A stretch of 7,493 nucleotides of DNA, taken from contig JAKDMR010000090.1 of assembly GCA_030452275.1 (NCBI GenBank), positions 1 through 7,493 on the forward strand, in the 5' to 3' direction. The first letter of the stretch is position 1, and each line of letters begins with the position of its first letter. Position numbers and translations under genes: made by a program. Shown piece by piece: positions 1 through 4,119 of the stretch. Origin of the DNA: Candidatus Nitrosocosmicus sp. (GTDB lineage: Archaea; Thermoproteota; Nitrososphaeria; Nitrososphaerales; Nitrososphaeraceae). Below the pieces are notes generated by a model. The model was not told the DNA's origin, ran no database searches, and was given only the letters and a program-made list of their open reading frames with translations.

Positions 1-122
1 TGGTGGAGGAATACCTAGAGTCATCAGAGATTAGAAAAATATAAAAATTTGAATTTATTTCTTGCAATCTTCCATTTAATGATCTAAATTAAAAACTATA
101 TATTTCTCCTTTAATTCTGAAC

Positions 123-707
123 CTACGGTGCTTCTGGTGAAGCTCCTTGACTTACGTCGATTGTATTAATAATTTCGCAGCTTTGTAATTCGTTGTTAGA
201 TATCGTTCCTTTTGATTCTTGAAATGTGTCTACTTGGTTAAATTGAGATGAACAATCACCATTAGAATCTGTTGAAATAGTTACAATCGCTGTTTCTCCT
301 AGTTGATTTTCAATATCCATGGTATCAAACAGTGATTCTGAAACTGTATAATTTCCCGGGTCCATAGAAATATATGTCCCATTAGCCGATCCTTGAAAAC
401 TAGTCATATTTGGATTATTGCCTGTTACTATCAAATCAAACTGATTTGGATCAACATTTTCCAGCACAAATTGACAAACAGAATCATCACTTGGAATACC
501 TAATGAGGAATCACAACGTACAATTTTAGTTACTATGATAGTAGCTTGTTGTTCTTGAGTTGTGTTTGCTACTACTGGTTCCTTCTTAGTCTCAACCGTT
601 GAGTTACTTTGAGCATATGTCTCCCAACTGACTTGGGGATAACCTCCTATTGAAACCGCATTCAAAATAAAAATGATCGCAGCTGATATACCTAATAATT
701 TAATCAA
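123..707 (-). CDS. Exported protein with a SpaA/transthyretin-like beta domain
   Basis: This 194-residue protein is probably secreted or surface-attached. Residues 1-21 form a hydrophobic signal segment after a single early Lys, with possible cleavage near residues 31-33 (YAQ-S). A low-complexity linker runs to about residue 54. The rest (55-185) reads as a beta-rich domain with the pattern TGNNP...GTYISMDPGNYTVSES...DC...SCEIINT, which resembles the small prealbumin-like (Cna-B/SpaA-like) repeats of thaumarchaeal surface proteins. Four cysteines (65, 78, 152, 177) could form two disulfides outside the cell. Five N-glycosylation sequons (N35, N48, N100, N109, N119) fit an archaeal envelope protein. 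The start is TTG at 705-707: an in-frame TAA lies immediately upstream and no ATG occurs before the domain. A TATA-like tract lies about 30-40 nt upstream. The exact role is unknown; no sortase motif or catalytic residue is visible. Confidence 0.82.
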   Translation of the reverse strand: MIKLLGISAAIIFILNAVSIGGYPQVSWETYAQSNSTVETKKEPVVANTTQEQQATIIVTKIVRCDSSLGIPSDDSVCQFVLENVDPNQFDLIVTGNNPNMTSFQGSANGTYISMDPGNYTVSESLFDTMDIENQLGETAIVTISTDSNGDCSSQFNQVDTFQESKGTISNNELQSCEIINTIDVSQGASPEAP

Positions 708-734
708 TTATTTAGTATGCACAAAGGGGGTTAA

Positions 735-749
735 TTAATATTTAAAAAA
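735..749 (-). promoter_or_regulatory. TATA-like promoter of the 123-707 gene
   Basis: Read on the minus strand the tract is TTTTTTAAATATTAA, a strong A/T run 28-42 nt before the TTG start. Transcription would begin close to the start codon, giving a leaderless or very short-leader mRNA. No Shine-Dalgarno sequence is seen before the TTG; the only G-rich element in the leader is on the opposite strand (AGGGGG read as CCCCCT). The call rests on sequence and spacing only. Confidence 0.45.
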
Positions 750-810
750 AGCATTGTCTCAATTCGTCTATCAATCTTCTTGTAATATCTCTATTGCGAA
801 AATAATTGAA

Positions 811-834
811 GTATGGTACTAGTAGATACCATAT
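811..834. repeat. Perfect 7-bp inverted repeat (TATGGTA / TACCATA)
   Basis: TATGGTA at 812-818 is followed by an 8-nt spacer and its exact reverse complement at 827-833; the flanking G811/T834 could add a wobble pair in RNA. It lies about 105-125 bp upstream of the TTG start of the 123-707 gene, upstream of its TATA tract, so an operator or activator site is possible. A chance origin in AT-rich DNA is also possible. Confidence 0.35.
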
Positions 835-935
835 ACCATGAACAGAATATTAGTAAGATTCTTTAAACTTTCAAACCTAAAGTTGAGTAATTATTTTTAA
901 TTAAAATGGTAACTTCTATACATTTTATTTTAAAT

Positions 936-990
936 AGGAGGCACCTGAGTTTTGAGAAAAATTTTTAATAGTGCTATAGAAATCTATTAG
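936..990 (+). other. AGGAGG tract before a 12-codon TTG frame
   Basis: AGGAGG at 936-941 is the strongest Shine-Dalgarno-like tract noticed in the window. Ten nucleotides later a TTG (952-954) opens a frame MRKIFNSAIEIY ending in TAG (988-990). Twelve codons is too short to call a gene. It could be the 5' end of a gene lost by deletion, a leader peptide or chance. No function is inferred. Confidence 0.2.
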
Positions 991-1012
991 CGTGATCTCG
1001 TTAATCTTCCAG

Positions 1013-1056
1013 CCAACCTCTCATTTAGAAAGAATACCTTTCATTACCTAGGTTGG
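1013..1056. ncRNA. Nested hairpin, possible structured RNA element
   Basis: CCAACCT (1013-1019) is complementary to AGGTTGG (1050-1056), forming a perfect 7-bp GC-containing outer stem. Inside it GAAAG (1028-1032) pairs with CTTTC (1038-1042) around a 5-nt AATAC loop. Two nested perfect stems in an AT-rich spacer are more than usual background, but no known RNA family (tRNA, snoRNA box C/D, riboswitch) is recognised. The 3' arm overlaps the start of the DUF371-like frame. Transcription is not shown by the sequence. Confidence 0.25.
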
Positions 1057-1192
1057 AAACTATTTGCTTAAATTGAGTGAAGAAATAGATAAATTTGCCT
1101 CGACGATGAAAATCATTGAGCTTGTGCATGCAAGAGGTCATTCTGATCTCCAATTGGCATACAATTTACGCTTACGCGATGAGCAAGTATAA
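1052..1192 (+). pseudogene. Short remnant resembling the N-terminus of DUF371
   Basis: A frame open from 1052 to the TAA at 1190-1192 contains, from ATG 1106, the sequence MKIIELVHARGHSDLQLAYN followed by LRLRDEQV. From memory, archaeal DUF371 proteins begin with a similar segment (hydrophobic strand, then ARGHxN(V/I)xATH) and shortly afterwards carry a segment ending in (L/P)RGDCIIGV; the tail LRLRDEQV could be that second segment joined after an internal deletion. DUF371 proteins are well over 100 residues, so this would be a truncated relic. The likeness is short and could be chance. Confidence 0.25.
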
Positions 1193-1374
1193 AATTTTTA
1201 TGAAATCAATCTCTGAATGATGTTATCTGGCCGCACATTATATTGATAAACAGCAAATACAAAACAAAGCAAGGCTACGTTAGAAATGTTTCAGTGAGTT
1301 ATCTAATTGTTTGTCCGTTTGTTAGTTAAGCATCTAATTTGTTTCACCAATTGTAACAATTTTGTGACTGTCGG

Positions 1375-1389
1375 TATTTATATATCGAT
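1375..1389 (+). promoter_or_regulatory. TATA box of the 1408-1755 gene
   Basis: TATTTATATATCGAT contains a good archaeal TATA core (TTTATATA) centred near 1380, about 28 nt before the ATG at 1408. This spacing puts the transcription start at or within a few bases of the ATG, as in leaderless archaeal mRNAs. No Shine-Dalgarno sequence precedes the ATG. Confidence 0.6.
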
Positions 1390-1407
1390 ATAGTAAATTA
1401 AATAAAA

Positions 1408-1755
1408 ATGCAAGAATTGAGATTTTCTATAATTATGTTTTGCGCCCTTGGGGTTTTGGGCTTATTGATTGGTTCTCCGGCTATTTCAATTGTAAAAGCA
1501 ACCATATCTCAGTCACCACCACCACCGCAACAAGATTCAACTGAAATATCTGACGGTATCAAAGATTCCGCACTTGCAAACCTTTCTCAAGCATTACAAG
1601 AGGACAAAGAAGATGGTGATCAAAATGGAGGAGAAAATTGGGATAGGGCTATAAATGACTTGGAAGATGAAATGGGATTTCCGGTCGATGAGGATGTCGA
1701 AGAAGCACTGATGAATATAACGGAAGTACATTTGAATAATATACCAATCCAATGA
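1408..1755 (+). CDS. Small exported acidic protein of unknown function
   Basis: This 115-residue protein has an N-terminal signal segment (hydrophobic core about residues 7-22, SIIMFCALGVLGLLIG) with a possible cleavage near residue 31 (VKA-T). After it come a run of four prolines (37-40), an Ala/Leu-rich helix (about 50-64) and a strongly acidic C-terminal half rich in Asp and Glu. Two N-glycosylation sequons are present (N58, N103). The mature part has no cysteine and no recognised domain. A TATA box with leaderless spacing supports the ATG start and the gene as a single unit; the next gene starts about 770 bp downstream. Acidity could suit a metal- or salt-facing surface role, but that is only a guess. 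I do not recognise the family. Confidence 0.75.
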   Translation: MQELRFSIIMFCALGVLGLLIGSPAISIVKATISQSPPPPQQDSTEISDGIKDSALANLSQALQEDKEDGDQNGGENWDRAINDLEDEMGFPVDEDVEEALMNITEVHLNNIPIQ

Positions 1756-2087
1756 GCACTCAGTACACTTCCATCACTTAACGGTAAAAGTTTATTGTTA
1801 AAAATACTATTTGGCCGCAAAAAGCATAAATATATTTTTGTTCCAACTAGAGATATTTTTCATAACAGTCTGGCCTCTTCGAGAACTATTAAACAAAACC
1901 TTTTCAGATTTAATTGTCTTTTAAAAATCCAATTGTTCTATATCTATCATTGTTTGAATTTGATCATACGATCGTAATACAATCTTATGGACAAATGTTC
2001 TCTCAAACGATATAAAATCGATTTGCTAAACTAGTTGTGACTAAGAAATAGAATGACTAAAATACCATCATCTATAGAACTACAATA

Positions 2088-2106
2088 TATACAAACTACT
2101 TGTATA
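2088..2106. repeat. 7-bp hairpin TATACAA-ACTAC-TTGTATA
   Basis: Perfect complementary arms at 2088-2094 and 2100-2106 flank a 5-nt loop. It is the first of three palindromic elements within about 80 bp, around 420 bp upstream of the cyclase unit. It could be a regulator site or an RNA hairpin; AT-rich background makes chance a real possibility. Confidence 0.35.
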
Positions 2107-2129
2107 GATTTGTTACTTTGTATGAGTCA

Positions 2130-2143
2130 CTAGTGTACACAAG
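2130..2143. repeat. 14-bp near-palindrome centred on GTGTACAC
   Basis: CTAGTGTACACAAG is self-complementary except for one mismatched pair, with a perfect 8-bp GTGTACAC core. Such dyads suit dimeric helix-turn-helix regulators, so this is a candidate operator. It is followed four bases later by another inverted repeat, CACAA (2148-2152) with TTGTG (2160-2164). Confidence 0.35.
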
Positions 2144-2147
2144 TAAC

Positions 2148-2164
2148 CACAAATTATAGTTGTG
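2148..2164. repeat. 5-bp inverted repeat CACAA / TTGTG
   Basis: CACAA at 2148-2152 and TTGTG at 2160-2164 flank a 7-nt spacer. It is weak on its own and reported because it is the third dyad in the cluster at 2088-2164. Confidence 0.25.
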
Positions 2165-2222
2165 TCATTATAATTAAAATCACAATGATTTGAATTCCTG
2201 ATATTTCAAGCATGTTCAAAAT

Positions 2223-2339
2223 ATGGCCATACAAGCGTTATTTCCCCAATTAAAACTAACAGAAAGCTCCAATCTAGCAGTTGATACACTACTTCATTAT
2301 TCTAAATTTTATAAGTATGTCTTGATAGACTGTATCTGA
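2223..2339 (+). CDS. Possible 38-residue ORF, unknown
   Basis: An ATG frame of 38 codons starts MAIQALFPQLKLTESS and ends LIDCI before TGA. It has a mixed polar/hydrophobic composition that could be a small soluble protein. No TATA box stands at the usual distance (the nearest A/T tract, around 2168-2184, is about 40-55 nt upstream), and no domain is recognised. It may be a relic or a chance frame. Confidence 0.15.
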   Translation: MAIQALFPQLKLTESSNLAVDTLLHYSKFYKYVLIDCI

Positions 2340-2421
2340 AAAATATTATATACAAAAGAATAATGGTTAATTTATTGAAGTTTTGATATTTAATTCTTGA
2401 AATCCGATTGATCTACTCTGA

Positions 2422-2446
2422 TAAAAAACCTAAAGCTGTTTTTTTA
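2422..2446 (+). terminator. T-tract hairpin, terminator-like
   Basis: AAAAAAC (2423-2429) pairs with GTTTTTT (2438-2444) around an 8-nt loop, with one more T and an A extending the right side. Archaeal RNA polymerase terminates at T-tracts, so the T7 run could stop upstream transcription before the cyclase promoter. There is no obvious gene it serves, since the previous plus-strand gene ends about 670 bp earlier. It could also be simple A/T background. Confidence 0.25.
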
Positions 2447-2489
2447 CTCGGTCGGTGTCATAGTACTTTGAATTACATTTGCTTTTCAA

Positions 2490-2506
2490 ATTATATGCAT
2501 AAAAAG
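2490..2506 (+). promoter_or_regulatory. TATA-like promoter of the cyclase/kinase unit
   Basis: The tract ATTATATGCATAAAAAG lies 17-33 nt before the TTG at 2523 and 23-39 nt before the ATG at 2529. Transcription would start near these codons, giving a leaderless first cistron, which favours ATG 2529 or TTG 2523 as the true start of the small leading ORF. No other promoter of similar quality is seen before the cyclase start, so this one probably drives the whole run. Confidence 0.5.
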
Positions 2507-2522
2507 GAATTTAATTCCATTA

Positions 2523-2750
2523 TTGGAAATGTTGTCCAAAATTAAAAAAATATTCGAAAGAGTTATATACATTAATTGTGTATTATTGGCAATGTCAAAC
2601 AATATCAATGTATTGGATGATACAAAACATGTCATTATAGCCGATAAACCCTCAATTGACGTAGTAAGAGGGCTACCTTCATGGTCTTTGGAGATTGCTT
2701 TAACAAAATTCTCAAAATTATCATTTTTAATCAGGGTAGATAGTAAATGA
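2523..2750 (+). CDS. Small unknown protein leading the cyclase operon
   Basis: This frame encodes 75 residues from TTG 2523 or 73 from ATG 2529. Its stop overlaps the cyclase start as ATGA (2747-2750), the classic arrangement for translational coupling, and a TATA-like box stands at leaderless distance. The protein has a basic N-terminal helix (MLSKIKKIFERVIYIN), an alternating hydrophobic/charged middle (HVIIADKPSIDVV) and a C-terminal Leu/Ser-rich stretch ending FLIRVDSK. It has no signal peptide and no domain that I recognise. It may be a regulatory partner of the cyclase or a coupling leader ORF. A 103-codon frame on the opposite strand overlaps it, but that frame lacks promoter and context support. 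Confidence 0.5.
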   Translation: MEMLSKIKKIFERVIYINCVLLAMSNNINVLDDTKHVIIADKPSIDVVRGLPSWSLEIALTKFSKLSFLIRVDSK

Positions 2751-3901
2751 ACTGTACTGGTTTTGATTCTCCAGTTTACTATCGAAGTATGAATCAACTA
2801 GATCAAAACACGTTAGATAACTCCAATGATCCCAACTCTAATATCGAACAAGTTACTTTTATTAATTGTGCTCACAAGTATTGTATGTGTTTTGTTGATA
2901 TTGTTGATTCTACAAAAAATACTTGTGACATCAATGGATCCGACAAGATACAAGGTTATTATTCCATTTTTCTCAATACAATGTCGTCAATAATTAAGAA
3001 GCACAATGGAAGAGTGATTAAGAATTCTGGAGATGGTTTGTTGTACTATTTTCCTAAAACTGTGGACTCTAAGAACGAGTTGGCTTTTCAGGATGTATTA
3101 GATTGCGGTTTAGCAATGATCGAGGCAAACAACTCTATTAACCAGAACTTTACCCAAAAAGGACTGTCGTCTGTACGTTATAGGATAAGTGCAAATTATG
3201 GGAAGGTTGAATTAGCTATCTCAGTAAATTCTTACAATGTAGATCTTTTTGGACCGCCTGTCAATATATGTTCCAAAATAAATCATTTGGCATCATCAAA
3301 TGAAATGATTGTAAATAATGATTTGTTTGAAGTTCTAAAAAGGACTTCCTTTTACCAAGAATATTCTTTCAAAGTCTTAGAGAAGAATTTTGATGAAGAT
3401 GTAAAATCACACTATGTTGCATATTCGGTTCATCCAATCGATGACGCCAGTATTAGAAAAGAGATCGAAGAAAAAAGGAAAAGAATATTTATTGAACGTC
3501 AGCAAAATCACAGAAATTTAAACAATTCGTCATTTAATATCCTATTAATTGATGATGACGAAGATATCCTATTTGCATTTAATTCAATAATTTCGAGTGA
3601 AGGGTATAACGTTACATCTTTCTCAAGTTCATCAAATGCCTTGAGTCATTTTTCAAATAAGAATCCCTACTTTTATCATCTAGTGATCATGGACATACGT
3701 ATGCCCGAGTTAAATGGCATCAAGCTATATTCTCATCTTAAGGTTTTGAATCCTGATGTAAAAGTACTTTTCTTGTCTGCCCTAAATGCACTTGATGAGG
3801 TTCTTAGTATATTTCCAGAAATCAAGTATCGTGAAATCATTCGTAAGCCTATCGAACCCGATGCACTCCTTTCTATCATTAAATCCATCCTGTGTCGGTG
3901 A
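2747..3901 (+). CDS. Class III adenylate cyclase-like protein with C-terminal receiver domain
   Basis: This 384-residue soluble protein probably converts ATP to cyclic AMP under phospho-relay control. The class III cyclase domain spans about residues 42-225. It has metal Asp51 in CFVDIVDST, Lys92 (base-selecting) and metal Asp96 in IKNSGDGLLYYF, Asp166 (adenine-selecting) in VDLFG, and Asn173 in PVNICSK. The position of the transition-state Arg is Lys177, which is unusual. A charged helical linker (about 234-260) leads to a receiver domain (263-384) with acidic pocket Asp269-Asp271, phospho-acceptor Asp316 in MDIRMPELNG, Ser344 as the switch residue and Lys367 in RKP. The order cyclase-receiver is the reverse of the usual layout. 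ATG 2747 overlaps the preceding stop; a weak AGGGT tract lies 9 nt upstream. The histidine kinase encoded about 210 bp downstream is the likely phospho-donor. ATP preference is inferred from Lys92/Asp166 only. Confidence 0.9.
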   Translation: MNCTGFDSPVYYRSMNQLDQNTLDNSNDPNSNIEQVTFINCAHKYCMCFVDIVDSTKNTCDINGSDKIQGYYSIFLNTMSSIIKKHNGRVIKNSGDGLLYYFPKTVDSKNELAFQDVLDCGLAMIEANNSINQNFTQKGLSSVRYRISANYGKVELAISVNSYNVDLFGPPVNICSKINHLASSNEMIVNNDLFEVLKRTSFYQEYSFKVLEKNFDEDVKSHYVAYSVHPIDDASIRKEIEEKRKRIFIERQQNHRNLNNSSFNILLIDDDEDILFAFNSIISSEGYNVTSFSSSSNALSHFSNKNPYFYHLVIMDIRMPELNGIKLYSHLKVLNPDVKVLFLSALNALDEVLSIFPEIKYREIIRKPIEPDALLSIIKSILCR

Positions 3902-4119
3902 CTAATTCTGTGACTAATTTATGGAGCTACATGAAGTATCTGCTGAGGAATAGAATTAATCAATATGGTTTGTCTAATACATTCCCCTCATCGAAATTAA
4001 CCATTTTCGTACAAATTTCTGTGGAAGACTTGACCAGACCTTTCAAATCTACCTTATGGTCATTTCAATTATTAAAAATCGATAATACCGCAAGAGTAGC
4101 TGGGGTTTCTTTTGTTTAA
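3892..4119 (+). CDS. Possible small ORF between cyclase and kinase
   Basis: This open frame fills the gap between the cyclase and the kinase. GTG 3892 gives 75 residues; GTG 3898 gives 73 and overlaps the cyclase stop as GTGA. Its TAA overlaps the TTG start of the kinase by 8 nt. No domain, signal peptide or strong hydrophobic segment is seen; the N-terminus repeats VTNSVTNL because of a 12-bp tandem duplication. The fit between neighbours argues for translation, since it would deliver ribosomes to the weak TTG start of the kinase. On the other hand, the protein shows no family likeness, and a TATA-like tract inside it (about 4068-4080) could be a kinase promoter. Coding status is uncertain. 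Confidence 0.35.
   Translation: MSVTNSVTNLWSYMKYLLRNRINQYGLSNTFPSSKLTIFVQISVEDLTRPFKSTLWSFQLLKIDNTARVAGVSFV
3898..3919 (+). repeat. 12-bp tandem duplication over the cyclase stop codon
   Basis: GTGACTAATT occurs at 3898-3907 and again at 3910-3919, a period of 12 bp. The duplication gives the cyclase frame two in-phase TGA codons (3899-3901 and 3911-3913) and gives the next frame two in-phase GTG codons (3898 and 3910). It could be a slippage product, and it multiplies possible stop/start coupling points. Confidence 0.55.

Larger units (their letters stand above)
708..1407. other. 700-bp spacer with hairpins and short gene-like remnants
   Basis: No intact gene of normal size is visible on either strand. 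The spacer lies between two divergently read genes and so carries both their promoters at its edges. It also holds a 7-bp inverted repeat (812-833), an AGGAGG tract followed by a 12-codon frame (936-990), a nested hairpin (1013-1056) and a short frame resembling the N-terminus of DUF371 (1052-1192). A minus-strand open stretch of about 30 codons around 1200-1290 matches nothing I recognise. The region reads as decayed coding sequence plus regulatory DNA, but a small structured RNA cannot be excluded. Confidence 0.5.
1756..2522. other. 770-bp spacer with inverted repeats upstream of the cyclase unit
   Basis: No convincing gene is seen. A 60-codon TTG frame (1795-1977) and a 26-codon ATG frame (2053-2133) have no family likeness or promoter and are not called. 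A 38-codon frame (2223-2339) is listed separately at low confidence. The notable content is a cluster of palindromic elements (2088-2164), a hairpin with A6/T7 arms (2422-2446) and a TATA-like element (2490-2506) that would serve the unit starting at 2523. The length is large for an archaeal promoter region and suggests either regulation or lost genes. Confidence 0.5.

Noticed and set aside
1..44. Possible 3' end of a plus-strand gene entering from the left
   Set aside because: Two frames stay open to stops at 32-34 (ending GGGIPRVIRD) and 42-44 (ending VEEYLESSEIRKI), but 10-13 codons cannot decide between them or show that either is coding.
1620..1820. 66-codon minus-strand frame over the end of the 1408-1755 gene
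   Set aside because: It is antisense to a gene with a clear signal peptide and promoter, and its Ser-rich sequence mirrors the acidic codons of that gene.
1795..1977. 60-codon TTG frame downstream of the 1408-1755 gene
   Set aside because: It has no family likeness, no TATA box at usable distance, and an unlikely composition rich in Phe, Lys, Ile and Asn typical of random AT-rich frames.
2053..2133. 26-codon ATG frame in the right spacer
   Set aside because: It is very short, runs through two of the inverted repeats, and has no promoter or recognisable sequence.
2486..2797. 103-codon minus-strand frame across the start of the cyclase unit
   Set aside because: It overlaps the promoter, the small leading frame and the cyclase start, shows no domain, and has no promoter support; it is best seen as a shadow of the plus-strand frames.
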